Shown in pieces: positions 10,205 through 18,830 of a DNA stretch of 64,000 bases (position 1 is its first letter; each line of letters opens with the position of its first letter). A program made the position numbers and the translations under genes. Origin of the DNA: Megamerina dolium (Eukaryota; Arthropoda; Insecta; Diptera; Megamerinidae); contig OY978530.1 in the NCBI GenBank assembly GCA_963854835.1, positions 30,658,695 through 30,722,694 on the forward strand, in the 5' to 3' direction. The notes under the pieces are model-generated. The model made no database searches. It was given only the letters and a program-made list of their open reading frames with translations, and was not told the DNA's origin.

Positions 10205-12376
10205 CTAAGATTTATATTCAATTGACAACATTCTAATTTTTTCGCCTATCGTATTATGCAACCTTTCGATATCAGCGTTACCAGTGTGGTTGTACGGCTT
10301 TGTTAAATGTAATTCAATGTTTTCCTTTCTCAAATAGTCTCTAATATTCGTACTTTTGAATTCATTGTCACATATTAGCGTATTAAAATAGCCTTTTTGA
10401 GACTTATATAGTCTTATTTTTTCAATAATAGTAAGATGATTTCGATCCTCTAAGTAGATGGCTGTAGCGAATTTAGAGAAACGATCAATAAATGTTAGAA
10501 AGTTTGATTTTGAATTCGTATAAATATCCATATGAACGATTTTATTTACGTCTGTTGGTGTGTTTGTAATGTGGAATTTTTCCTTGATTGGATTTCGGTC
10601 GTATTTTGTTTTGCTACAAATTGCACAATTGTTTATGTATTTTTGAATTAGGATTCTTAAATTGGGAAAATAAACAAGTTTTTTTAGACCTTCATAATTT
10701 TCGGTTATTCCTGTATGTCCGGTTTCGTTTTTGTGATAGTTATGTATATATTTGTACGTTTCGTCTTCTGTTGGAGAATCTATTGCATGGTAGGAGCATC
10801 GAACAAATTTAATTGTATTGTCTCCTTCGTATAGCTTAATGATTTTACTTTGTATTATATTATACTTGTTATCATCTAACTCTGAAAATATACCAATTTT
10901 ACCTTTAACTATATGGCGTTGTAAAATATTTTCTAATTTATTTTCTAAGTCCGCAGAGCTTATATATATCTTTTTATTTTTGTGTTGAAAATCTATTTCT
11001 TTCTTTTTATTGTCAGTCAAAATAATTTGGGTTCGAAACCTATTAACAACAGTATCCAAAATGCTAATATGGTTGTGAACGTCTTCTTGTTGTGAATGAA
11101 TGGTTTCCATGTCGTCGCCGGTGTTATTGTATAGGGAGTCCGTGGGAGCAGTTAGCATATTGATTTCGTTTGTATCCGTGTTTATCCTACTTAGGAAATC
11201 TGCTACTTGGTTTTCCTTTCCCCTAATATAGTTTATGGTTAAGTTAAACTCGCTAAGCTTTACGAACCATCTGTAAAGGCGAGGACTCATTGTTTTGTCT
11301 TTAGACTTAACAATCAGCCAACGCAATGGTTGGTGGTCCGATAGGATTTCAAATTTTGTGCTATATAAGTAAGGCCTAAAATAGCTTGTTGCCCAGACAA
11401 TAGCCAGAAGTTCTTTTTCAGTAGCAGAGTAATTCCTTTCATGGCTATTTAGCGTTCTGCTGGCATAACAAACAGGGTGCTTGTCTTGTTCTAGCACGGC
11501 ACCTATAGCGTTCATACTAGCATCGGTAATAAGTTGAAATTGCCTGTTGAAGTTCGGATACCTAAGCACCGGTTCTTCTGTTAAGATTGTCTTCAATTTC
11601 ACAAAAGCATGGATATAGCTCGGATCGCTTATGTTGAGCTTTGTATTTTTCTTTAAATATTTTATCATGGGATATGCCACCCTAGAATAATCTCGAATAA
11701 ACTTCCGGTAATATCCCGTTATGCTCAAAAAAGATTTTATTTGTTTGACTGTTTTAGGCAATTCAAGGTTCAGTATTTGATTGACTTTTGCAGGATTGGG
11801 TTTAACTCCTCCTGTTGTTAAAATGTGCCCTAGATATAGCGTTTCTTTAGAAAAAAATGTGCACTTATTTATCTGGATGCAGAGATTTGCTTCTCTTAGT
11901 GTTTTTGAAATTCTCTGGATGTCATTTTGATGTTCTTGAAAGCTAGTTGAAAAGATAAGTATGTCGTCCATGTAAACTACGCATACTTTATTAATGAAGT
12001 CCTTTAAAACGTAATTGACCAATCTCTGGAATGTCGCAGGAGCATTCTTTAAGCCGAATGGCATGCGAACAAACTCATAATGCCCATAAGGTGTGGAAAA
12101 AGCTGTTTTCTGCCGGTCTTCTTCTTTAAGAAGAATTTGGTGAAAACCCTTCGCCAAGTCTATGGTTGAAAAATATTGAGCCCGTCCCAATTTATCCAAT
12201 ATATTGTCAATATTTGGGATTGGGAATTTGTCGTCTATCGTAACTTTATTCAAACCTCTGTAGTCGACGACAATTCTCCACTTTTGTTTGCCTGAACTGT
12301 CCAACTTTTTGGGTACGATCCACAAAGGGCTGTTATATGGTGAGCTACTTTCACTTATGATGCCCTGTTTCAGCAT
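10205..12376 (-). CDS. Gypsy2 reverse transcriptase, RNase H and integrase
   Basis: 723 residues. RT lies at about 1-190: WRIVVDYRGLNK, STIDLAKGFHQI, RMPFGLKNAPATFQR and the catalytic VVYMDDILIFS near residue 134. RNase H follows (LITDASMNAIGAVLEQD, YSATEKELLAIVW). The integrase has its HHCC zinc region (HNYHKN to CAICSKTK) and core residues in VHMDIYT, ICDNEF and ADIERLH. The frame is open upstream up to a single TGA at 12422-12424, beyond which protease continues in phase, so this ORF is the 3' part of one polyprotein. It is a replication polyprotein of an LTR retrotransposon. Confidence 0.92.
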   Translation of the reverse strand: MLKQGIISESSSPYNSPLWIVPKKLDSSGKQKWRIVVDYRGLNKVTIDDKFPIPNIDNILDKLGRAQYFSTIDLAKGFHQILLKEEDRQKTAFSTPYGHYEFVRMPFGLKNAPATFQRLVNYVLKDFINKVCVVYMDDILIFSTSFQEHQNDIQRISKTLREANLCIQINKCTFFSKETLYLGHILTTGGVKPNPAKVNQILNLELPKTVKQIKSFLSITGYYRKFIRDYSRVAYPMIKYLKKNTKLNISDPSYIHAFVKLKTILTEEPVLRYPNFNRQFQLITDASMNAIGAVLEQDKHPVCYASRTLNSHERNYSATEKELLAIVWATSYFRPYLYSTKFEILSDHQPLRWLIVKSKDKTMSPRLYRWFVKLSEFNLTINYIRGKENQVADFLSRINTDTNEINMLTAPTDSLYNNTGDDMETIHSQQEDVHNHISILDTVVNRFRTQIILTDNKKKEIDFQHKNKKIYISSADLENKLENILQRHIVKGKIGIFSELDDNKYNIIQSKIIKLYEGDNTIKFVRCSYHAIDSPTEDETYKYIHNYHKNETGHTGITENYEGLKKLVYFPNLRILIQKYINNCAICSKTKYDRNPIKEKFHITNTPTDVNKIVHMDIYTNSKSNFLTFIDRFSKFATAIYLEDRNHLTIIEKIRLYKSQKGYFNTLICDNEFKSTNIRDYLRKENIELHLTKPYNHTGNADIERLHNTIGEKIRMLSIEYKS

Positions 12377-12421
12377 TTGGTCAATTTGTTGGCATATTTC
12401 CCTTTCATGGACTTGTGGATA

Positions 12422-13061
12422 TCAATAAAGTTTTGTGTAAATTGGTCTGTCTGTAGTTGTTCTAATTTCGTGTTGCACAATATTTGTATTAGTCAAAGTT
12501 TGACCTTCTACGTAAATTAAGTCTTTGAATGAATTGAGAATTTTCCAAACCGATTTTTCTTCTTCATTGTTTAAATCTTTGAAAATGTTGTTTAGAACTT
12601 CCTTGTCAATGTCGGTTACCTCTAGTATGTGGATTTCGTCATAGGAATAAGGACATGTATGTATAAACTTCAGTTTATTGCAATTTATAGTAAGGGTTTC
12701 ATTGTTCATATCAAGTAACGCTTTCAGTGGCTTTAAAATATTTTGCCCTATTATTGCATCAAAATGCTTACCCTTAAAGTCAGTTAATTTCCATGACATT
12801 GTTGTCGTTTCTCCAAACTCTAAAGGTAGTTCAGTGATGATTTCATGAGTAATAGTAGATGTGTTGTTAAGAGATGTGAAACAAATATTTTTGCTAAGCG
12901 AAACTCTTTTGTATTGGGGCAATTTTTTTTTCGTCTAGAAGTGATGTTGTTGAACCTGTATCGATCAAAGCTTTTATTTTGTCATGTTTTATAGTTAACT
13001 CTACTATTGGAAGTGGCTTTTTGAGGCTATTATATGAATATGGTCTGTTTCCATTTCCATA
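12422..13061 (-). pseudogene. Gypsy2 protease region, frameshifted
   Basis: The minus strand from 13061 reads a retropepsin start with a LIDTGSTTSLLDE active site around 12960. A run of nine A (12925-12933 on the minus strand) then shifts the frame by one, and the rest of protease and the linker continue as a 166-codon frame from 12922 to 12422, ending in TGA. Removing one A and reading through the TGA would give one continuous polyprotein, so the copy is only lightly damaged. The upstream part is cut at 13063 by the Tigger insertion. Confidence 0.85.
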
Positions 13062-13510
13062 TACAGTAGACTACGGATAAGTGCACATCGTTTTTTCCCC
13101 AAGTTTTTGTGTACTTATGCGGTTTTTGCATTTATGCGAACTTCGGATAAGTGCACAACTATTGCATATATAGAAACTTTGAAAAAGTCAGTTTATTTTG
13201 GAAGCACAACTAAGAAAAAAACAATTAAATCACAGTGCTTTATGTTTATTCCAATTATGTATTCATAAAAGTTTTCTGTAAAAACCTCAAAATCAGTTCA
13301 GTTTAAAAAATACTTAAAATAAAATATCACAAAGTTGTATATCTTTGAGGTACATATTCATGTGTGTTTACAAATTTTTCTGTATTGTATCATATGTAAA
13401 CCTTTTTAAATAACAAAACATCAATTCAGCTTGAAAAAGCAATCTTAAAAACTAAAAGTTAAATTTTTGCAAATTTGCTTCTGTTTTTTTAAGTAAACAA
13501 CAAAAATTAA

Positions 13511-14407
13511 TTAAGGAGATGAAGAGCAAGGGGATTGAGATCTACCCAAACTGAAAAATTCTGAAATCTTTTTTTGAACCCAATTTTCGGGGTCTACGTT
13601 ACACAATTTTTCCTCCAAAATGTTGAAATCAAAATTTATATTTTTGAATTCGACATAATTTTTAAGAGTGTGAAAAGATTTTATAGCCTCTGTGCGAATA
13701 GGAATTTCACCACAATTGGATTCTCCACCTTGCTCATCACTATGCTCGGGTTCTACTTCTTCGAAATTATCTTCCCAACCAATTTCTTTTAAAATTTCAC
13801 TTTCAGTGAGATTACCATAACATTGCAGATTATTATCACATTCTAAAATTGAAGAAAATTCTTCTTCCCGAATTGGTGGTAAATCAATTACTTCGCAATC
13901 CTCTACATCGTTAGCTTCTTCTGTGCTGTTTGTGAAACCCGCTTTTTTAAAACAATTATTGATCAGCTTTGGTGTTACAAGCCACCATGCTCTTTTAATT
14001 ATTTTCAACGCTTGTAAGACAGTTACACTTTTTAAAAAATAATCAGTTGAAAGCCCTGCCTCTAGGGCCAATAACTGCTTTCGTACTAGGCATGTGCGGT
14101 AATGAACTTTAAAATTTTTAATTATGCCCTGATCTAAAGGTTGAATTAAGGAAGTTGTATTTGGTGGCAAGTAATGTATAGTTATGTGTTTCAAAATGAT
14201 GTTGTCAGGGATCTTATGACAACTGGCGTTGTCAACAAAAAGTACAATGTTTTGATTCAGGCTTTTATCGAAATCGGTTAAAATTTTAACCCATATAGAG
14301 TTCGACATCCAGGCATTTGTCTGTCCATAATATGGAATCGGAATCACCTTTACCTTAAAATGGTGTGGCTTTTTTGATTTCCCTATAGCATATATAGCAT
14401 ATAGCAT
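13511..14407 (-). pseudogene. Tigger transposase catalytic and C-terminal segment
   Basis: 298-codon frame with IGKSKKPHHFK, then the second Asp in IVLFVDNASCHK and the third in TSLIQPLDQGIIKNFK, followed by an acidic C-terminal tail. All three catalytic residues are therefore present across the two segments. The only obstacles to a full protein are the SINE and the small frameshift at 14390-14412, so the copy is young. Confidence 0.9.
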
Positions 14408-14862
14408 ATAGTAAAGTTAATCGCAGTTTGGATATTTTCCCCCCATACACATCCTCGCCTTTCGAAGCAAATGTACCCGTAGACATTGCCTTGTAAAACA
14501 GTCCAGTCTCATCCGCATTGTACACAAGATTAGGAGGCAAGTCTTTGATTAAACTTGGTAGAGTTGATTTTGTCCATTCTGAACTAGCTGCATGATCAGC
14601 AGCAGCCTTTTCGCCACAAGTTTTTCGGAAAGCAATGTTCTCATTTTTTTTCCAGCGATGCAGGCAACCATCGTTCGGCTCGAAACCATCTACCTCCATG
14701 GTTGTGGCAAACTGCTTAGCTCTTTCGCAAATCATGGGCCCAGTGATGACTGCGTTTTTGGATCTCATGTCTTTGAACCACAAAGTAACAGCCTTGTTTA
14801 CCATGTCGTAGTGCCCTGGCCTGAAGCGTTTTCGTGTGATGTTCCCATGACTGGTGCTAATA
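14355..14862 (-). pseudogene. Tigger transposase DNA-binding and first catalytic Asp segment
   Basis: Continues the transposase after SINE-A: a CENP-B-like second HTH (AVTLWFKDMRSKNAVITGPM), then LVYNADETGLFYK with the first catalytic Asp. The frame shifts inside a short AGCATAT tandem repeat (about 14390-14412). There a few copies of TATGCTA have replaced or displaced the expected codons. Confidence 0.85.
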
Positions 14863-15226
14863 AAAAAAAAAAAAATAAATATGTGGCACTTAAAGCCCCA
14901 AAGAGCTCATTGGCCGAGCTTCTCTTCCATTACTGTTGTGCGTCTTAAATTTGGACAGTATTAGAAGGGACCTACTTATTTTAGCCGGTTCCGAACGGCA
15001 GAACACTTGTGACATCACTTTTTGTGAGCTTTGTCACAGAGTTCTTTAAGAAGCTTTTTCATGGCAAGTTGTTACTGTCGGAAGAATTGCCAATTGCTTG
15101 CCGACAGGTGGGTACCATTCGAAAGAAAAATCTTATCGATATTAAATTTGTTATGCATCAGCCGGGGATTGAACCACGACCTACAGATCAGAAGGCGAAC
15201 ACACTAACCACTGAGCTACGGCACCC
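14863..15226 (-). mobile_element. SINE-A, tRNA-derived, T-tailed
   Basis: 364 bp on the minus strand with a perfect 14-bp target duplication GACTGGTGCTAATA (14849-14862, 15227-15240). The minus strand starts GGGTGCCGTAGCTCAGTGG (box A) and has GGTTCAATCC (box B), a unique body, and ends in ATTTATTTTTTTTTTTT. The tail is T-rich in the SINE orientation. Inner hairpin at 15075-15107. Confidence 0.92.
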
Positions 15227-15240
15227 GACTGGTGCTAATA

Positions 15241-15392
15241 GCCTCATATTTTTGTTGATTTTTCAAGACGCGCGAAATTGTTGAAATATTGATCTGGTAT
15301 TTTTCAGCCAGGGCCTTCCGACTGCAGCCAGCTTTAAAAGATTCAATTAATTTTAGTTTTTGTTTCACGCTCAATGTGTGCTTGGAGCTCAT
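15241..15392 (-). pseudogene. Tigger transposase N-terminal HTH segment
   Basis: Starts at the ATG near 15392 (MSSKHTLSVKQKLKLIESF), continues with a helix-turn-helix of the psq/CENP-B N type (ALAEKYQINISTISRVLK), and is interrupted after KYEAIST by SINE-A. The target duplication of the SINE lies within the codons, so the frame resumes at 14862. Confidence 0.85.
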
Positions 15393-15786
15393 GGTTACCT
15401 GTATGAAGTACATTAAATCACATATGTATATAAAATATTTCCAATTCAAAACTAATTTAAAAATGTAGCTCACCCACAAGAAACAAAATCTTCTTCAGTC
15501 AACGAAGCAAACGCAAATAACATCAGCTGATTTTCCTTTTCTTGCTCCATTTTACAGAGTTGCATTCAAAAAAGAGTTTTGCATTTATACGTACAATGCT
15601 GTATTAAAAAGGCACTTTTAGGTTGGAAAAAATTGTGTAGTTATGCGGTTTTTGCATTTATGCGTGTTGCACTTATCCGTGCATTTTTCTATGTAAAAGT
15701 ACAAAAAATTCTTATGAATTCCAGATTCGGTGCACTTATGCGGCTTTTGCGTTTATCCGTCGTGCATTTATCCGTAGTCTACTGTA

Positions 15787-16074
15787 GTCATTTGCGCTTG
15801 CATTGTTGTGTTCGTCGTATCTGTGTATTTGATTGTTTTGTCTATAAGTACCTGAATTGAATCGCATATTGGAATTTTGTCTGGTTTGATTTGTAAAAAC
15901 CCGAGAATTCGTTTGAACTGTTTGATTAGAATTTTGAATATTAACTTGTCTATTTAGGTTTGTTGGAATTTGCGAACTAGCTGGTCTAGAATAATTATTA
16001 TTTTGATAGTTTCGTTGTGGAGGATTGGGTGAATTCTGATAATTGGGATTAGTATTATTATTTTGATTAAAAGT
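15787..16074 (-). pseudogene. Gypsy2 gag C-terminus between Tigger and SINE-B
   Basis: Asn/Gln/Pro-rich frame (runs such as NYQNNNYSRPASSQIPTN) typical of the disordered tail of 17.6-type gag. It links the main gag ORF beyond SINE-B to the protease beyond the Tigger. Confidence 0.7.
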
Positions 16075-16444
16075 GGGTGCCGTAGCTCAGTGGTTAGTGT
16101 GTTCGCCTTCTGATCTGTAGGTCGGTGGTTCAATCCCCGGCTGATGCATAACAAATTTAATATCGATAAGATTTTTCTTTCGAACGGTACCCACCTGTCG
16201 GCAAGCAATTGGCAATTCTTCCGACAGTAACAACTTGCCATGAAAAAGCTTCTTAAAGAACTCTGTGACAAAGCTCAGAAAAAGTGATGTCACAAGTGCT
16301 CTGCCGTTCGGAACCGGCTAAAATAAGTAGGTCCCTTCTAATATTGTCCAAAATTTAAGACGCACACCAGTAATGGAAGAGAAGCTCGGCCAATGAGCCC
16401 TTTGGGGCTTTATGTGGCCACATATTTATTTTATTTTTTATTTT
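16075..16444 (+). mobile_element. SINE-B, same family
   Basis: Plus-strand copy of the SINE in the gag of Gypsy2. Target duplication TATTATTATTTTGAT at 16053-16067 and 16445-16459. The tail reads TTTATTTTATTTTTTATTTT, again T-rich. Body about 95 percent like SINE-A by eye. Hairpin at 16195-16227. Confidence 0.9.
16083..16136 (+). promoter_or_regulatory. internal Pol III promoter boxes of SINE-B
   Basis: Box A TAGCTCAGTGG (16083-16093) and box B GGTTCAATCC (16127-16136), spaced as in tRNA genes. The anticodon arm does not fold well, so I do not assign a parent tRNA. Confidence 0.75.
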
Positions 16445-17111
16445 TATTATTATTTTGATAATTATTATTTGGATGAGTTGTTTTCTTTTTGATCAAATTT
16501 TGTTGATTAATTACATTTTGATGATTTGATCGTTTCTCTTCTTCACGAATTAGTCCTTCTCTTTCTAATAGATTGAATGCATCTCTTAAATTTGTTATGT
16601 TATTATTAATGATCACTGAAGCCAGATTTAAATTAATATTATTCAAAAAAGTTCTAAGGAATATTTTTTCTACATTAATCGGACTGAACTCTACTGATTT
16701 TTCTACGTCAAATTCATGTTTTTCGTTTATCTTACTTAATATGTTGCGAAGCGTTTTAAGGTAGTGCACTATATTATTGTTAGTAGCTGATAATGCTTGT
16801 TGGTAAAGACTGTGATAAGTTTCTTTAATGCCAAAGTTACTTATAAGAGCAGCTTTTGTTTCTACCCACGTTGGATTTGGGCCAAGTGTCCTCAGCACAT
16901 GAAGAGCAGCGCCTTGGATTTTGTTGAGAATGATACGTTGAGAAATATATGCTTGTAGTGCTGGCTGGTCTCCGATCAATTGCTGCACCGTTTCAACTTC
17001 TCTGATGAATGACGTTAGAGCATAAGAAGCGTCTCCTCTGAATTCGTGAATTTGTTGAGCGTCTTTAATGATGTCGCCGGCAGTTAATTGAATAGCCATG
17101 TTGTCGGTCAT
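16431..17111 (-). CDS. Gypsy2 gag
   Basis: 226 codons starting at an ATG near 17100-17111 (MTDNMAIQL), about 120 bp after the primer site. It contains the gag core segments FRGDASYALTSFIREVETV, then ILNKIQGAALHVLRTLG, and FLRTFLNNINLNL, followed by an Asn-rich tail. No zinc knuckle is seen, as in other 17.6/297-type gags. The last codons overlap SINE-B target DNA; the natural C-terminus continues at 16074. Role: virus-like particle core of the retrotransposon. Confidence 0.85.
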   Translation of the reverse strand: MTDNMAIQLTAGDIIKDAQQIHEFRGDASYALTSFIREVETVQQLIGDQPALQAYISQRIILNKIQGAALHVLRTLGPNPTWVETKAALISNFGIKETYHSLYQQALSATNNNIVHYLKTLRNILSKINEKHEFDVEKSVEFSPINVEKIFLRTFLNNINLNLASVIINNNITNLRDAFNLLEREGLIREEEKRSNHQNVINQQNLIKKKTTHPNNNYQNNNKNKK

Positions 17112-17228
17112 TAATTGGAAATGCTTTTTTCTTTTGCTTGCACTTTGTTGTTGTTGTTTGAATATGTGCCGTTATATCAAAATGTTTTTTATGTTTTGGT
17201 AAAGCAACAAAAATTTGTAGGTTCGTCG

Positions 17229-17239
17229 ATGACTGCGCC
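17229..17239 (-). other. Gypsy2 primer-binding site
   Basis: Minus strand reads TGGCGCAGTC immediately after the 5' LTR (the first T may belong to the LTR). The same start is used by 17.6, 297 and ZAM, which prime with tRNA-Ser. The tRNA assignment is by analogy. Confidence 0.8.
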
Positions 17240-17435
17240 AAATATGTTTTATTTATTTAGTTCACAAAATATGTTTGATTTATTTAGTTTGATTTATTTG
17301 GTTCAGAAGAAAATAACTTTCCAATACAACGAATATTCTTGAACTAAACTCTATTGTACAGAAAGAAATCCAGAATAACGGTAGAAAAGCGAGTAGAGCA
17401 AACGAGAGTGAAGTTAGTAACACTTTAACATAACT
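17240..17435 (-). repeat. Gypsy2 5' LTR
   Basis: 196 bp. The extra 14 bp is a tandem copy of TTTATTTAGTTTGA at about 17277-17295. The purine-tract and primer-site sides agree with the proposed boundaries. Confidence 0.93.
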
Positions 17436-17439
17436 CACG

Positions 17440-17683
17440 CGGACCTCACGCAGTGAGAATGGACTTAGGCCATCTCGTGCATGACTACTGCAGAAGCTGT
17501 AGAGATGAGGAGGAGCTCGAGACCGTCCCACATCTGCTGGGTACCTGCACTACTTTGTGCAAAAGACGCAAAAAATTCCTGGGATATTACCAGTTGTATG
17601 ACTTAGCCCTCCTATCAGTGGTTGATATTAGAAACCTTCTAAATTTCATCAAAAGTTCTGGTTGGTTAGACATAGTAGAGTAG
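17440..17683 (+). pseudogene. LINE C-terminal Cys/His segment, 3' part
   Basis: Continuation of the frame broken at 9606. It holds YCRSCRDEEELETVPHLLG, the CX2C-H knuckle that follows RNase H in many LINEs, and ends with a stop at 17681-17683. About 70 bp of 3' UTR and the CCTAA tail follow. The 76-residue frame starting at 17453 is the same protein. Confidence 0.8.
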
Positions 17684-17781
17684 GAATATTCGCTTAGTAC
17701 CACAATGGGCCTTTCTCTGGCCTAAGTGCGCCCTCTTTTTGAGAGGGCGGAAACTCTAACCTAACCTAACCTAACCTAATA

Positions 17782-18150
17782 TTACTGAAATTTTGGACAA
17801 ACGCTGCAAAAGCCTATATTTCACTACACTCGTAAGCTTGCGTAAGCGCTATTTGGACTTATGGATGAGTCACCACTTCAACCAACCAACTAACCAATAC
17901 TCGACTTGGCATCTGGATTTCACCAGATTAAAAAATAAAATAATAAGTATAATAAAAATAAAAATAATAATATAACATATGTGTGTGTAACACATACCAA
18001 AAACAGCTCTCACTACCGAAAACTGACACTATGAATTTCTACGAATGCCCTTTGGGCTGGAAGACTCTCCATCCACATTCCAAAGGGTGCTGTATAATGT
18101 ACTTGGCGAAATCATAGGAATGTTTTGCCTCGTCTTGTCCAAGGTGGACA
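17782..18150 (+). pseudogene. Gypsy1 reverse transcriptase, middle
   Basis: Resumes directly after the 9-bp duplication: TEILDKRCKSLYFTTL (17785-17830), then decay, then FLRMPFGLEDSPSTFQRVLY (about 18035-18100) and VLGEIIGMFCLVL. It stops short of the catalytic YLDD position, where LINE-A sequence begins. Confidence 0.8.
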
Positions 18151-18830
18151 AGTCAGCTGTTGATATACGACATAATGGCACTATCTTCAACAAAAGTGTC
18201 ATGCTGTTAGCGTATGCCGACGATATTGACATAATCGGCATGAACACGCGGGCAGTCAGTGCAGCATTCTCAGAGTTGGAAAGAGAGTCGCGTCGGATGG
18301 GTCTTACGGTGAACGAGGGCAAGACGAAGTATCTAGTGTCAACAAACAAAGAGTCCCGGCGTCTTGGACAGCACGTTACTGTTGACAACTACGCTTTCGA
18401 AGTAGTAAGGCACTTTGTCTATCTTGAAACCAGCATTAACAGCAGTAATGACGTCAGCTTGGATATCATGTATTTGTTTAGTAGAAAGTTCAAAATCATA
18501 ACCGACTATAAACCATTAACAAGGCTTTTTTCTCTGAAAGAACCTAATTCGAAGTTAGTGAGCTCGAAGCTAAGATTAGAGGAATTCGAGTATGACGTAG
18601 TGTATAAAAAGGGCAAGGAAAATGCGGATGCCTTATCTCGCTTAGAGGTAAATATTTCAGAATCTCTGGAAAACAATATCAGTGAGAACGAATCTTGCAT
18701 AGTACATTCGGCAGACATAAACCACAAGGACGGCATACTTATTTCTGAAGAATCAGTAAACGAATTTTCTCAACAACTAATATTAGAAAAAATTTGCGCC
18801 AACTTCACCATAGTACGGAAAATTATTTAA
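18045..18830 (+). CDS. chimeric Gypsy1/LINE-A reading frame
   Basis: 261 codons open across two joins. Codons about 1-36 are Gypsy RT (MPFGLEDSPSTFQRVL). Codons about 37-142 are LINE-A RT (RHNGTIFNKSVMLLAYADD to SSNDVSLDIM), 85-95 percent identical to copies L1 and L8 by eye. Codons about 143-215 are Gypsy RNase H (IITDYKPLTRLF, KKGKENADALSRLE), then a degraded integrase start. The Gypsy YLDD-to-RNase H part, about 180 codons, is missing and a LINE segment with its own YADD stands there. It is probably not expressed; the open frame may be chance or recent origin. Confidence 0.75.
   Translation: MPFGLEDSPSTFQRVLYNVLGEIIGMFCLVLSKVDKSAVDIRHNGTIFNKSVMLLAYADDIDIIGMNTRAVSAAFSELERESRRMGLTVNEGKTKYLVSTNKESRRLGQHVTVDNYAFEVVRHFVYLETSINSSNDVSLDIMYLFSRKFKIITDYKPLTRLFSLKEPNSKLVSSKLRLEEFEYDVVYKKGKENADALSRLEVNISESLENNISENESCIVHSADINHKDGILISEESVNEFSQQLILEKICANFTIVRKII
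18152..18470 (+). mobile_element. LINE-A fragment L3 inside Gypsy1
   Basis: About 319 bp matching 1561-1875 of copy L1. No 3' tail and no target duplication seen, so this is not an ordinary LINE insertion. It replaces Gypsy sequence at the RT catalytic site. Confidence 0.85.

Larger units (their letters stand above)
13064..15784 (-). mobile_element. Tigger/pogo-family DNA transposon
   Basis: 2,721 bp with inverted ends CAGTAGACTACGGATAA (left, 13064) and its complement (right, ending 15784), flanked by TA on both sides (13062-13063, 15785-15786). CAGT termini, a TA target and a DDD transposase are Tigger/pogo hallmarks. It interrupts Gypsy2 between gag and protease. It contains SINE-A. Both subterminal regions carry the same 24-bp TTATGCGGTTTTTGC... 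block (13115-13138 and 15641-15664) in direct orientation. Confidence 0.93.
9607..17435 (-). mobile_element. Gypsy2, young 17.6/297-type Gypsy retrotransposon
   Basis: Minus-strand element bounded by two near-identical LTRs and a 4-bp CACG target duplication (9603-9606, 17436-17439). Order on the minus strand: 5' LTR, TGGCGCAGTC primer site, gag, protease, RT/RNase H, integrase, purine tract, 3' LTR. No env frame is seen. Without the inserted Tigger (13064-15784) and SINE (16075-16444) it would be about 4.7 kb. The LTRs differ by one base and one 14-bp unit, so the insertion is recent. The coding region has one stop and two frameshifts. Confidence 0.93.
9302..17772 (+). mobile_element. 5'-truncated RNase H-bearing LINE, interrupted by Gypsy2
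   Basis: Flanked by the perfect 9-bp target duplication AATATTACT (9293-9301 and 17773-17781). Its own sequence is only 9302-9606 plus 17440-17772. The 3' end is a run of CCTAA repeats (about 17755-17772). The 5' end is truncated inside RNase H, as is usual for LINE insertions. Clade is uncertain; RNase H plus a C-terminal Cys/His motif fits the I/LOA/R1 group. Confidence 0.85.

Noticed and set aside
16075..16146. tRNA-like heads as real tRNA genes (also at 15160-15226, 39540-39605, 44590-44661, 56680-56745)
   Set aside because: The anticodon arm does not fold, each is joined to the same SINE body, and each is flanked by target duplications.
17755..17772. CCTAA run as a telomere end
   Set aside because: Only about four units, placed exactly at a LINE 3' end and followed by the target duplication and ordinary DNA.
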